DNA from: an uncultured Celeribacter sp.
GTDB lineage: Bacteria; Pseudomonadota; Alphaproteobacteria; Rhodobacterales; Rhodobacteraceae
Reading direction: 5' to 3'
Assembly (NCBI RefSeq): GCF_963676475.1
Contig: NZ_OY781106.1
Coordinates: forward strand, 1,612,001 to 1,676,000
Length of the DNA: 64,000 nucleotides
Position 1 is the first letter of the stretch. The number at the start of each line of letters is the position of its first letter. The notes beneath the pieces were generated by a model. The model made no database searches, was not told the DNA's origin, and saw only the letters and a list, made by a program, of their open reading frames with translations. Below are positions 15,585-24,638 of this stretch, piece after piece. Position numbers and translations under genes: made by a program.

Positions 15585-16471
15585 AGGTCTATCGCCGCGA
15601 GACATTCCGCGCCAACCCTGCCGGATCGCGGCTCGATGAGATCTGGCAAGCCTATATCGAGGATCTTGGCGACAGACCAACCGCCACGACAATGGGCTAC
15701 ACGGGGAAGGCGATCCTGCCCCACTTCGGTGGCTATCTCCCACAGGACATCGACAAGACCATGTGCCTGCGATACCGGCAGATGCGCGAAGAAGCCGGCA
15801 AATCGGTCGGAACGGTTTGGACCGAGCTCGGCCACCTGCACTCCGCTCTGAACTTTGGCCACACCATGAACATGTATGATGGGCCGGTTCCAAAAATCTG
15901 GCGCCCGGCCAAACCGGAGACGGACAAGCGCATTCTGGACGCGCACGAAATCCGATCACTGATCGGTGCTGCACATGATCCGCATATTCGCCTCGCCCTT
16001 ATCCTGCTGTTCGGAACCGCAGCTCGCGTCGGAGCAATCCTGGATCTCACATGGGATCGGGTGGATCTTGAGCGCAGGTCGATCAACCTGCGTCTACCTG
16101 ACAGTGTGACGCGCAAGGGGTGTGCCGTGGTGCCGATGAATGCCAGTGTTCACACGGCTCTTCAATCGGCCCGGTAGGCCGCTCTGAGCAATTATGTGGT
16201 CGAATACGCAGGAGGCCCCGTAAAGAGCATTCGCAAAGGTATCGGTGGTGCCGTAACGCGTTCCAGGATCGGACATCTAACGATCCACGAGATCCGCCAC
16301 ACAGCCGCCGTCCACCTGGTCAGCGCCGGGATCCCGATCGAAAAGGTTGCGCAGTATCTCGGCCACTCCAACACCGCGGTGACCTACCGTGTCTATGGTC
16401 GATACCGTCCGCAGCACATGCAAGACGCCGCAGAAGTTCTAGACTTCATGCGATTGCAGGATCACAGCTAA
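15452..16471 (+). pseudogene. Tyrosine integrase interrupted by an in-frame amber stop
   Basis: A single frame of 340 codons encodes a phage/island tyrosine recombinase, but codon 242 (16175-16177) is TAG. Before it come the arm- and core-binding regions and box I with the first catalytic Arg (GTAARVGAILDLTWD). After it, in the same frame, come the remaining catalytic residues: HEIRH, LGHS and the tyrosine region TYRVYGRY. The context SAR-stop-AALSNY suggests a single CAG to TAG change. The truncated product lacks H, R, H and Y and should be inactive. The gene faces the 3' end of tRNA-Val 75 nt away. Confidence 0.9.
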
Positions 16472-16546
16472 GGTTCACGGAACCATGGATCCCTTCGCAG
16501 AACGCGAGGCCGACGAGAGAAAATCCAGCAAAGACAAGGGAGAAAA

Positions 16547-16622
<76 letters not shown>

Positions 16623-16632
16623 GGATCCGGCT

Positions 16633-16661
16633 CATTTAGGGGAAAAAAATCTGGCTGGCAA
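16633..16661 (-). promoter_or_regulatory. Probable tRNA-Val promoter
   Basis: On the minus strand TTGCCA (16656-16661) and TAAATG (16633-16638) are spaced by 17 nt, and the -10 box ends 10 nt before the mature tRNA. The IS element ends 21 nt upstream of the -35 box, so the promoter appears intact. Confidence 0.55.
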
Positions 16662-16720
16662 GAGGGGGACATGCATTATCCCTAGACCTGTCCCGTTTTT
16701 GTGCCGCTCCAAGTGCTCGT

Positions 16721-17578
16721 TTAAGCCACCTTCCGCTCGAAGGCGACCGGGCTTTTCCAGCCCAGTGCTGAGTGGCGTCGTCGCGGATTGTAAAACCCGT
16801 TGATGTATTCAAAGATCGCCACTTCAGCTTGCCGCCGCGTTTCCCATGACCTGCGCCAGATCAGCTCGGTCTTGATGGTTTTAAAGAACGTTTCGACGGC
16901 AGCATTGTCGTAGCAATTGCCCTTGCCACTCATCGACACCTTGAAGCCATGCTGGCGCAGAAGCTTCTGATCGTCGTGTGAACAATATTGCGACCCGCGA
17001 TCCGTATGATGAATGCAGCCTTTGGGCGGCGCCCGGAAAGCTATGGCCATGTTCAACGCTCGGACCGCCAAGTCGCGTTTCATCCGGTTGCTCACGGCCC
17101 AGCCGATCACACGCTGTGAATGCAGATCGAGGATCACGGCCAGATACAACCAACCTTCGCGGGTCCAGACATAGCTAATGTCACCGGCCCACTTCTGGTC
17201 GGGCGCATCAGCGCTGAAGTCTCGATCCAGCAGGTTCGGCGCGATATTGAACTTGTGATCGCTCTCGGTCGTCACCTTGTGTTTGCGGGGGCTGACGACA
17301 GATATGCCGTTCTGGCGCATCAATCGGCCAACGCGACGATGACCGACGTCCAGGCCGATCTCCTTCAACTCTTCGGTCATGCGCGGCCTGCCGTAGCGAC
17401 CAAGGCTCAGGCGGGACTGTTCTTTGATGTGTGCAAGCGTGACCATATCAGATCGTTGTCTGCGACTGGCAGGGCGACTACGCAAGGCCCGCCAGCCACG
17501 TGTGCTGACGCCAACGACACTGCATAAACGGTTGGCTGGGAAATGGTTCCTGTGTTCCTCGACAAACCTAAATCTCAT
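16721..17578 (-). CDS. IS3-family transposase OrfB
   Basis: The 285-residue protein has an HTH_21 region (SLGRYGRPRMTEEL) and the DDE core with acidic residues in GDISYVWT, HHTDRGSQY and AAVETFFKT. It looks complete. The gene starts in a TAATGAG overlap with the end of orfA and is expected to be made mainly as an OrfAB fusion through a -1 shift on the A-rich run. Confidence 0.92.
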   Translation of the reverse strand: MRFRFVEEHRNHFPANRLCSVVGVSTRGWRALRSRPASRRQRSDMVTLAHIKEQSRLSLGRYGRPRMTEELKEIGLDVGHRRVGRLMRQNGISVVSPRKHKVTTESDHKFNIAPNLLDRDFSADAPDQKWAGDISYVWTREGWLYLAVILDLHSQRVIGWAVSNRMKRDLAVRALNMAIAFRAPPKGCIHHTDRGSQYCSHDDQKLLRQHGFKVSMSGKGNCYDNAAVETFFKTIKTELIWRRSWETRRQAEVAIFEYINGFYNPRRRHSALGWKSPVAFERKVA

Positions 17579-17850
17579 TACTTTAGGCCCGCGAAGAACT
17601 GGGTGGCCTTTTTTAGGATTTCCCTCTCCTCCTTGAGAAGCCGGATCTCACGTCGAAGCCGCTCATTCTCTTGGGCGAGGTCTAAATCGTCTTGTGACAC
17701 CTCGTTCGTGTCTCGATGTGCTGTGATACATTTGTTCAGCATCGACATGCCAACGCCCAGATCATCAGCCACCTGCTTGCGCGTCAGCCCGCTGGTCAGC
17801 GCAATTCGCACCGAATCTTGGCGGAATTCGTCCGTACGTTTCAGTCCCAT
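17578..17850 (-). CDS. IS3-family transposase OrfA
   Basis: The 90-residue protein has an HTH (DEFRQDSVRIALTSGLTRKQVADDLGVG) and a coiled-coil segment (ENERLRREIRLLKEEREILKKA). The run AAAAAAGG after EILKK, just upstream of the stop, is a standard IS3 slippery site. Unlike copy 1 it retains a normal end (TQFFAGLK) and a -1 relation to orfB. Confidence 0.9.
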   Translation of the reverse strand: MGLKRTDEFRQDSVRIALTSGLTRKQVADDLGVGMSMLNKCITAHRDTNEVSQDDLDLAQENERLRREIRLLKEEREILKKATQFFAGLK

Positions 17851-17925
17851 AGTCAGTCTCCTTTGTTGCAGTAAATGCTATCAAAGGAGCGGCTTCAAAC
17901 CGCGACACGTCCAGGCCTCACCTCT

Positions 17926-18726
17926 TTATCCCTTAGCCTTGCGCCAACCGGCGGCGCGGGCCTCGTTTTCGGAACAGAACCAGCGCTCCCCCGAGGCCAC
18001 GTTGATTCGCGTGCCCTCGTACCACCGCCCGCCGGGCATATGGTAAAGCTTGCCGGAGCCGGAGATATTGCCCTTGATCGCGCAGTCGGACGGCGGCATC
18101 TGCGGCGCAACTGCGGTACGTTTTTCGGCGCGATACTCGGCAGGCGGCTGACTTGCGGCGCGCCAGAGGCCATGACCGCCAGCCCGCGCCGCCTCTTCGT
18201 CCACGACATAATCGCGACTGTATTTGGCATAGGCATAGGCCGCGCCCGCGCGCACCATTTTGGCGTTCAGATCGCCCTCTGCGCCGTAACACACAGCCAC
18301 CGAGCGGCCATAACGGTCGCGATCCTTTTCCACGCAGGCGATGGCGCCAACGGCCAGCCTCTCAAGCACCGCTTTTGACCAGGCGCCACAGGCCCAGATG
18401 TCGCCCCGCATGTCGCTACAGCTTTGCGACATTTCCGGCGCGTCGATGCCGTGGAGACGGATTTTCACCGCTCCAATCGCCAAGGTATCGCCGTCGACGA
18501 CGCGCAACGCCCCGTCATGCCCGGAGAGGATGGCACCTTTGAGCGACATGTTTTCGATAGGATTTGAGGACAGTTTTTCGGGCTGCACAGGCTGCACTTG
18601 CCCGGCCTCCCTTTCGCTCACGGCCTCGGCCGTCTCGAAAGGAAAAAGGGTCACCCCGAGACCCATCGCGGCCCATATAGCCACAACATATGGTAGTTTA
18701 CCCAACCTCACGCACGACTTGTGCAT
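17926..18726 (-). CDS. Thermonuclease-family secreted nuclease
   Basis: The 266-residue protein has an N-terminal hydrophobic segment (residues 10-32), then a linker and an SNase domain. The domain reads RVVDGDTLAIG, VKIRLHGIDAPE with the catalytic Arg, and DRYGRSVAVCY, AAYAYAKY. The C-terminal 60 residues contain GKLYHMPGGRWYEGT and GERWFCSENEARAAGWRKA, a small cysteine-containing domain often attached to such nucleases. It should degrade nucleic acids outside the cytoplasm. The IS3 element lies only about 12 nt past its stop. Confidence 0.85.
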   Translation of the reverse strand: MHKSCVRLGKLPYVVAIWAAMGLGVTLFPFETAEAVSEREAGQVQPVQPEKLSSNPIENMSLKGAILSGHDGALRVVDGDTLAIGAVKIRLHGIDAPEMSQSCSDMRGDIWACGAWSKAVLERLAVGAIACVEKDRDRYGRSVAVCYGAEGDLNAKMVRAGAAYAYAKYSRDYVVDEEAARAGGHGLWRAASQPPAEYRAEKRTAVAPQMPPSDCAIKGNISGSGKLYHMPGGRWYEGTRINVASGERWFCSENEARAAGWRKAKG

Positions 18727-18747
18727 GATTTGTTCTCATAACGCAAG

Positions 18748-18778
18748 GGGGCGCGTCACCTTTCGGTTAACGCGCCCC
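18748..18778 (-). terminator. Hairpin between ydcH-type and nuclease genes
   Basis: GGGGCGCGT (18748-18756) pairs with ACGCGCCCC (18770-18778) around a 13-nt loop. There is no strong T-run, so this may be a weak or Rho-assisted terminator for the DUF465 gene. Confidence 0.5.
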
Positions 18779-18816
18779 AAAGCGTATCAAACGGTCTCAA
18801 ACCGCCTCATCAGGCC

Positions 18817-19059
18817 TCAGGCCATGGCAGACAGAGCCTTGTAAATCTCATCCTTGAGATGCATGCGTTTCTTGCGCAATTCGGTCAGCGCCAGATCTTC
18901 CATCGGCTTCACATCCGTTTCGGCCAGATGCACCTGATCGTTCACCGCGTCGTAGTCTTGCATCATATGCGCGAAATGCGGATCAGCGGCCTTCAAATCG
19001 CTGATCTTGTCAGCGAGGTCCGGGAAATCGGCGGCCAGTTGGTGTGGGGTGTTGGACAT
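18817..19059 (-). CDS. YdcH family protein (DUF465)
   Basis: The 80-residue acidic helical protein has the DUF465 pattern. HQLAADFPDLADKISDLKAADPHF is followed by a central helix and the terminal ELRKKRMHLKDEIYKAL. The family is widespread in alphaproteobacteria and forms coiled-coil dimers; the function is not settled. It is monocistronic, with a hairpin after it. Confidence 0.88.
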   Translation of the reverse strand: MSNTPHQLAADFPDLADKISDLKAADPHFAHMMQDYDAVNDQVHLAETDVKPMEDLALTELRKKRMHLKDEIYKALSAMA

Positions 19060-19252
19060 TGCGCGTCTCCTCTTTCGTGTCCCTTGTTAAGGCCAGTCTG
19101 GACGGTCAGACCGCCGCAGCGCTTTGACGCGGATCAAGAAATGCGGCTTTCTCGACAAAAGCCCGATCAAAGTCCAGACGTGCGGATTTGTGGGCCGCGG
19201 CGTGCGCATTGCGTGGATTGCCATTCGCCGCCGTAGCCGCCAGTCTCCGCCC

Positions 19253-20167
19253 ATGACACAGGCCACTTCCGATACATCCTCGAAGATGCCCAACACGATG
19301 AAAGGCATTCTCTGGATGCTCTTCATGACGCTCTGTTTCGTCATGGTGAATGTGCTGGTGAAATATGTCGGCAACGGGCTTCCGGTGCTCGAAAGCGCGT
19401 TTCTGCGCTTTCTTCTGGGGCTGGTTTTTCTCATCCCTGCCATCGGCGCCGTGCGTCAGGTACGTTTCACGCCACGTGTTTGGAAACTGACCTTTGGCCG
19501 GGCGTTGTTTCATGCGCTGGCGATGAGCTGCTGGTTTTACGCCATGACGCGCATCCCGATGGGCGAAGTCACCTCGCTCAACTTCATGAACCCGATCTAT
19601 ATCACCATCGGCGCGGTGGTGATGTTCGGCGAAAAGATCGCCCTGCCCCGGATTTCCGCGCTCGTCGTGGCCTTTCTCGGCGGCCTTGTGATCCTGCGCC
19701 CCGGCTTTCGCGAGATTGACCCCGGACATCTGTCGATGATGCTCTCGGCCATGGCCTTTGCCGGCTCCTACCTGATCGCCAATCGGCTGGTCAAAGAGCT
19801 CCCCGCCTCCGTCGTCGTCTTTCTGATGTCCGTGACCGTGCCCATCGTGATCGCGCCTTTCGCGCTGTTGCATTGGGAAACACCGACGCTGCATGAGTTG
19901 GTGTTGCTGTTTCTCACCGCGGCCTTCGCCACGACGGGCCATTACGCCATGACCCGCGCCTTTGCCTGTGCGCCGCAATCGGTGCTGCAACCCGTGGTGT
20001 TCATTCAACTGATCTGGTCGGTGAGCTTCGGGTATCTCCTGTTCGGTGAAAGTGTTGATCCCTATGTGCTTTTGGGCGGGGCGATGATCATTGGTGCCGT
20101 GTCCTTTATCACCTGGCGCGAAGCGCGCAAAAAGGCTCGTTCCCCACAGCCCTCCCCGCAGTCTTAG
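19253..20167 (+). CDS. EamA/DMT-family transporter
   Basis: The 304-residue protein has ten predicted membrane helices in two EamA repeats, typical of drug/metabolite transporters. I chose the ATG at 19253 because the upstream extension is highly basic and unlike the family. Key segments are LESAFLRFLLGLVFL, NFMNPIYITIGAVVMFGEK at the end of the first repeat, and VVFIQLIWSVSFGYLLFGE in the second. The substrate is unknown. Its stop overlaps the stop of the convergent LysE-family gene. Confidence 0.88.
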   Translation: MTQATSDTSSKMPNTMKGILWMLFMTLCFVMVNVLVKYVGNGLPVLESAFLRFLLGLVFLIPAIGAVRQVRFTPRVWKLTFGRALFHALAMSCWFYAMTRIPMGEVTSLNFMNPIYITIGAVVMFGEKIALPRISALVVAFLGGLVILRPGFREIDPGHLSMMLSAMAFAGSYLIANRLVKELPASVVVFLMSVTVPIVIAPFALLHWETPTLHELVLLFLTAAFATTGHYAMTRAFACAPQSVLQPVVFIQLIWSVSFGYLLFGESVDPYVLLGGAMIIGAVSFITWREARKKARSPQPSPQS

Positions 20168-20778
20168 GTCAGGATCAGGCTCAGCGCGATCGACCACATC
20201 ACAAGCGCGATGGCACCGTCGAGCACACGCCACGCCGCCTCACGCGCAAACACCGGCGCCAAAAGCCGCGCGCCATAGCCCAAGGCAAAAAAGAATACCA
20301 AGGAGGCAAAGGCAGCCCCCAAGGCGAAGCCCGCCCGCGCCTCGCCAAACCGGGCCGAAATCGCTCCCAAAAGCACCACCGTGTCAAGATAGACATGCGG
20401 GTTAAGCCAAGTGAGCGCCAGCGCGGTGAGCATTGCGGCTGTGCGGCTTTGCCCCTCTCCCTCTGCGGCTTCGAGATGCCCGCCGCCACGCCAGGCAGAG
20501 AGGGCCGCCTTGGCGCCGTAATAGATCAGAAATGCCGCGCCCCCCCAGCGCAGAAGCGGCAATAAAGGCGGAAAGGCCTTGGCAATTTGCGCCGAGGCGA
20601 AGACGCCCAACGTGATCAACACCGCATCCGAGAGCGCGCAGATCAGCACGACAGGCAACACATGCGTGCGTTTGAGGCCTTGGCGCAGCACAAAGGCGTT
20701 CTGGGCGCCGATGGCGACGATGAGGCTCAGCCCTGTGACAAACCCAGTGAGGGCGGCGTGCAGCATGTCTTGTGTCAT
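20164..20778 (-). CDS. lysE: LysE/ArgO-family amino-acid exporter
   Basis: The 204-residue protein has six predicted membrane helices and LysE signatures: FVTGLSLIVAIGAQNAFVLRQGL at the N-terminus and TWLNPHVYLDTVVLLG in the middle. This family exports lysine and arginine. It is divergent from an ArgP/LysG-like LysR gene 77 nt away, the standard regulator-exporter arrangement. Control by intracellular basic amino acids is therefore likely. Confidence 0.9.
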   Translation of the reverse strand: MTQDMLHAALTGFVTGLSLIVAIGAQNAFVLRQGLKRTHVLPVVLICALSDAVLITLGVFASAQIAKAFPPLLPLLRWGGAAFLIYYGAKAALSAWRGGGHLEAAEGEGQSRTAAMLTALALTWLNPHVYLDTVVLLGAISARFGEARAGFALGAAFASLVFFFALGYGARLLAPVFAREAAWRVLDGAIALVMWSIALSLILT

Positions 20779-20855
20779 GAAAACTCCCTTGCAGAACAGG
20801 AGATACGCGGCTTGAATGGATTAGACAAATTAATCTTACTTTGACTAAGTTAGGC

Positions 20856-21764
20856 ATGCTTAATTCATCCGACTACCCCGCGCTCACCGCCCTGGCCGCC
20901 GTTTTGCAAAGCGGCTCTTTCGAAGGCGCGGCGGAGCGGCTCTCCGTCACGCCCTCGGCCATTTCACAACGCATCAAGGCGTTTGAGGAGCGGTTGGGCA
21001 GCGTTTTGGTGATCCGTGGCACGCCCTGCACAGGCACCGAGACGGGCCGACGGCTCGCGCGGCATATGGAAGAGGTCGGGCTTTTGGAGCGCCAGTTGTC
21101 CCGCGACCTTGGACAGGCAGAAAGTGCCGCAGTTTCTGTTCCCGTCTCTGTCCCGATTGCGGTCAATGCCGACAGCCTCGCCACCTGGTTCTGTAGCGCG
21201 ATGGCGCCCGTCTCCGGCATGTTTTTCCAGCTCCAGATCGACGATCAGGATCACTCCGCCGACTGGCTTAAACGTGGCGAGGTGATGGCCGCCGTCTCGT
21301 CCCGCGACACGCCGGTCTCGGGCTGTGATCTCATGCCTCTGGGCGCGCTGCGCTATCTGCCGGTGGCAACGCCTGAGTTCGTGGCGCAGCATTTCCCCGA
21401 GGGGCTGACGACAGAGGCCTTCGCCCGCGCCCCCTCGCTGATCTACGATGAAAAGGACCGGCTGCAAGACACATGGGTCGCACATCAGGCCGGGCGGCGT
21501 GTCCCCCTGCCCGCCCACCGCATCCCCTCGACCCATGGCTTTGTCGATGCGGCTCTGGCGGGGCTGGGTTGGGGGTTGAACCCTTTGGCGCTCTTACAAC
21601 CACACCTGGACAGCGGCCGCCTCATGGCCCTCTCGCCTGAGCCTTGGGACATCCCGCTCTACTGGCATATCTCGCGGCTGAGTGCGCCGAAGCTCACAGA
21701 CCTCACAGACGCCGTGAAACGCGCCGCGAAAACCCATCTGATGCAAAGAAAAACCCCCGCCTGA
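20856..21764 (+). CDS. argP: ArgP/LysG-type LysR regulator
   Basis: The 302-residue protein starts at the ATG at 20856 (an upstream TTG at 20841 is less likely). The N-terminal HTH reads ALTALAAVLQSGSFEGAAERLSVTPSAISQRIKAFEERLG by its key residues. NADSLATWF and STHGFVDAALAGLGWGLNP are typical of the ArgP/IciA group. It probably activates the divergent exporter when lysine or arginine is high. A terminator overlaps its last codons. Confidence 0.9.
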   Translation: MLNSSDYPALTALAAVLQSGSFEGAAERLSVTPSAISQRIKAFEERLGSVLVIRGTPCTGTETGRRLARHMEEVGLLERQLSRDLGQAESAAVSVPVSVPIAVNADSLATWFCSAMAPVSGMFFQLQIDDQDHSADWLKRGEVMAAVSSRDTPVSGCDLMPLGALRYLPVATPEFVAQHFPEGLTTEAFARAPSLIYDEKDRLQDTWVAHQAGRRVPLPAHRIPSTHGFVDAALAGLGWGLNPLALLQPHLDSGRLMALSPEPWDIPLYWHISRLSAPKLTDLTDAVKRAAKTHLMQRKTPA

Positions 21765-21778
21765 AAAGACGGGGGTTT
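21751..21778. terminator. Bidirectional terminator between argP-like gene and yebC
   Basis: AAACCCCCG (21751-21759) pairs with CGGGGGTTT (21770-21778) around a 10-nt loop, with A-rich and T-containing flanks on either side. It serves two convergent genes and includes the stop codon of the LysR gene. Confidence 0.8.
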
Positions 21779-21799
21779 CCTCAATTCGTATCACGTGGC

Positions 21800-22540
21800 T
21801 CAGAGCTGTGCCGCGACATCTTCCGGCACGTCGAAATTCGCCGTCACCGATTGCACATCATCGTCATCTTCAAGTGCTTCGACCAGACGCATCAGTTTCT
21901 GCGCGGTCTCGAGGTTCACCTCAGTGCGGTTCTGCGGCTTCCAGATCAGCTTGCTTTCCTTGGACTCGCCCAGCTCGGCTTCCAGCGCGTCGGACACAGC
22001 CGCCAGATCGCCATCGGCGGTGTAGATCCAGTGACCTTCCTCGTCGCTTTCGACATCCTCGGCGCCGGCTTCGATGGCGGCCATCATCACGGTGTCCGCA
22101 TCGCCCACTTCGGCGTCATAGGTGATCTCGCCCACACGGTCGAACATGAAGGCCACGGAACCGGAGGTGCCCAGATTGCCGCCCGCCTTGGTGAAGATCG
22201 AGCGCACGTTCGACGCGGTGCGGTTCACATTGTCGGTCATGGTCTCGACGATGAAAGCGATGCCTTCCGGACCGTAACCTTCGTAACGGATCTCATCGTA
22301 GTTCTCTGCATCCCCACCCAGTGCCTTTTTGATCGCGCGGTCGATCACATCCTTCGGCACGGATTGCGTTTTCGCGGTCTTCACCGCCAAACGCAGACGC
22401 GGGTTCTTCTCAGGATCCGGGTCGCCCATTTTCGCCGCCACGGTGATCTCCTTGGCGAGTTTCGAAAACAGCTTCGAGCGCACGGCGTCCTGACGCCCTT
22501 TGCGGTGCTGGATGTTTGCCCATTTAGAATGGCCGGCCAT
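21800..22540 (-). CDS. yebC: YebC/PmpR family protein
   Basis: The 246-residue protein begins with the invariant MAGHSKWANIQHRKGRQD and continues with KLAKEITVAAK, YEGYGPEGIAFIVE and the acidic C-terminal domain. YebC proteins are described as transcriptional regulators and more recently as translation factors that help ribosomes at proline-rich stalls. The gene stands alone between two terminators. Confidence 0.96.
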   Translation of the reverse strand: MAGHSKWANIQHRKGRQDAVRSKLFSKLAKEITVAAKMGDPDPEKNPRLRLAVKTAKTQSVPKDVIDRAIKKALGGDAENYDEIRYEGYGPEGIAFIVETMTDNVNRTASNVRSIFTKAGGNLGTSGSVAFMFDRVGEITYDAEVGDADTVMMAAIEAGAEDVESDEEGHWIYTADGDLAAVSDALEAELGESKESKLIWKPQNRTEVNLETAQKLMRLVEALEDDDDVQSVTANFDVPEDVAAQL

Positions 22541-22586
22541 GTGGCGCCTCCGAAAATGTCGATAAAGTCAGATTACGCGCCTCTAT

Positions 22587-22628
22587 AAAGCAGCGGCCCT
22601 ATGACCTGCAAGGCCACCCCGCTGCTTT
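22587..22628 (-). terminator. Hairpin after the SLC13 transporter gene
   Basis: AAAGCAGCGG (22587-22596) pairs with CCGCTGCTTT (22619-22628). It lies between the transporter stop (22699) and the yebC start, both on the minus strand, so it probably ends the transporter transcript. Confidence 0.6.
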
Positions 22629-22698
22629 GCAGTGGACTTTTGCTTGGTGAAAATACTCAAAATCCCGACATCAGCCTCACATGGACCTCGCCTGGACT

Positions 22699-24480
22699 TC
22701 ACATGGGCCACAAAAGCGGGATCACCGCCGCCGACAAAATCCCGATCGTGAGGTTCAACGGAATGCCGACCTTCATGTAATCGGTGAACTTGTAGCCGCC
22801 GGGACCGTAGACCATGGTGTTGGTCTGATAACCGATGGGCGTCGCGAAAGAGGCAGAGGCCGCGATCATCACCGCCACCACAAGCCCGCGCGGGTCAAGC
22901 CCCATCGTGTTTGCGAGCCCGATGGCAATCGGCGTCACCACAACCGCGACGGCGTTGTTCGACACAAGTTCGGTCAGGATCGAGGTCATGAGGAAGATCG
23001 CCCAGACCACGAAGAACACCGGCAACCCGTCCAAGAGCGGCGCCACAGCACGGACGATCAGCTCGACAGCGCCCGAGGCATCGAGGGCGGCCCCCACCGC
23101 CAGCATGGCAAAGATCAACGCCAGCAAGCGCCCCTCGATAAAGGAAAACGCCTCATCCGCGTCGATGCAGCGGGTGGTCAACACCACCGCCACGGCGATC
23201 ACCGAGAGCATCAGGATCGGCGCGACGCCCAGAGCGGCCAGCACGACGATGGAGAACATCGCCACAAGCGCAATCGGCGCGTGGCTGCGGTGATAGGCGC
23301 GTTCCGTGGGTTTCGACACATCGCCCATATCCATGTCGGAGGCGAGGCGCTGGATGTCGGCGGGCGTGCCTTCGAGCAACAGCGTGTCGCCGACACGGAC
23401 CACAAGGTTTTGAATTTGCTGACCAAGGTTCTGGTTGCGGCGGTGCACGGCCAAAACATAGACACCGTAGCGACGGCGCAGCCGCATGGAGGACAGAGCG
23501 CGTCCGACCATCTTACAGCCCGGCGTGATCAGCACCTCCATCGTGGTGGTTTCCACGGCAGAGACCTGATCGACTCGCTTGAGGGATTTGTCGCGCTGAA
23601 GGCTGAGAAGCTCGGTGATTTTAGAGCGCAGCACCACGCGGTCGCCGACCTCAAGGGTAAAACCGTCCAGCTCATGGCGATAGGATTTGTCGCCGCGAAT
23701 GACGTCGATCAGTCGCACGCCTTCGCGTTTGAAAAGCTGCACGCCGGTCACCTCGCGCCCGATCAGGTTGCTGTCCGGCGGGATCACGGCTTCGGTGAAG
23801 AACTTCATTTTTGAGCGGCCCGACGACAGCATCGCCGCCAGACTGTCACGCTCCGGCAAGAGGTGGCGACCAAAGAGCAACAGGTAGGCCATGCCCCAGG
23901 CCGTCACCACGAGGCCCAGAATGGAGACCTCGAAAATCGTGAAAGGCTCCAATCCCTGCGCCCGCGCGACACCGTCGACCAACAGGTTGGTAGAGGTGCC
24001 CAAAAGCGTGATCGTGCCCCCCATGATGGCGGAATAACTCAAGGGGATCAAAAGCTTGGAGGGCGCAACGCCCAGCTTGCCCGAAAGCTGGATGAACACC
24101 GGGATCATGACGACGACGACCGGGGTGTTGGCGACGAAGGCCGACAGCACCACCACGACGACAAGCAACATGGCGATGGCCACAGACGGGTGCGTCTCGG
24201 CGTAATTCCCGGCCTGACGCGTGAACCACTCAAGCCCGCCCGTGCGCACCATGGCGCCCATGACGATGAACATCGCGGCAATGGTCCAAGGCGCCGGGTT
24301 CGACAAAACGGAGAGCGCGGCGTCATAGGGCAAGATGCCCAAGACCATCATCAGCGCGGCGCCGGTGATGGCGACGACCTCGGTCGGAAAAACCTCTCGC
24401 ATGAAGAGCACGAACATGAAGCCCACAACCACAAGGGCGATCACCGCCTCTGTCATCGGACTGAACTGAAAAAGGTCCAT
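22699..24480 (-). CDS. SLC13-family permease with two RCK-C (TrkA-C) domains
   Basis: The 593-residue protein has two blocks of membrane helices. Between them lies a soluble middle (about residues 205-390) with two TrkA-C-like units, marked by FTLEVGDRVVLRSK and VRVGDTLLLEG. The membrane parts carry SLC13/DASS motifs such as SAFVANTPVVVVMIPV with the first SNT-like site, TLLGTSTNLL and TELVSNNAVAVVVTPIA. These are sodium-coupled carriers of dicarboxylates, sulfate or similar anions. The ATG at 24480 is preferred because it gives a normal N-terminus. The substrate is not resolved. Confidence 0.9.
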   Translation of the reverse strand: MDLFQFSPMTEAVIALVVVGFMFVLFMREVFPTEVVAITGAALMMVLGILPYDAALSVLSNPAPWTIAAMFIVMGAMVRTGGLEWFTRQAGNYAETHPSVAIAMLLVVVVVLSAFVANTPVVVVMIPVFIQLSGKLGVAPSKLLIPLSYSAIMGGTITLLGTSTNLLVDGVARAQGLEPFTIFEVSILGLVVTAWGMAYLLLFGRHLLPERDSLAAMLSSGRSKMKFFTEAVIPPDSNLIGREVTGVQLFKREGVRLIDVIRGDKSYRHELDGFTLEVGDRVVLRSKITELLSLQRDKSLKRVDQVSAVETTTMEVLITPGCKMVGRALSSMRLRRRYGVYVLAVHRRNQNLGQQIQNLVVRVGDTLLLEGTPADIQRLASDMDMGDVSKPTERAYHRSHAPIALVAMFSIVVLAALGVAPILMLSVIAVAVVLTTRCIDADEAFSFIEGRLLALIFAMLAVGAALDASGAVELIVRAVAPLLDGLPVFFVVWAIFLMTSILTELVSNNAVAVVVTPIAIGLANTMGLDPRGLVVAVMIAASASFATPIGYQTNTMVYGPGGYKFTDYMKVGIPLNLTIGILSAAVIPLLWPM

Positions 24481-24638
24481 CGCGCCTCGCGTGCTTGTTC
24501 GGGTTGGCGCCAATATGCCTTGCGGGAGCCCGTTATAACAAGCGACAAAATGCCCTGAGATCAAAAGGATATTTCGGCCAATTGATCAAAACCGGAACAA
24601 AATTCGAGAAACTCAGGCCGGTATGATGGGCCTAACGG

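Larger units (their letters stand above)
16683..17913 (-). mobile_element. IS3-family insertion sequence (copy 2, different type)
   Basis: The element is about 1231 bp with imperfect terminal repeats: TAGACCTGTCCCG... on the left and TGGACGTGTCGCG... on the right read inward, both reaching CCGCTCC. It contains orfA and orfB on the minus strand with an A6G frameshift site between them. It differs from the copy at 7934. No clear target duplication is seen. It sits between tRNA-Val and the nuclease gene, ending about 12 nt past the nuclease stop. Confidence 0.85.

Noticed and set aside
16175..16177. Programmed amber readthrough or pyrrolysine in the integrase
   Set aside because: No pyrrolysine genes or readthrough context are seen; a simple CAG to TAG mutation explains it.
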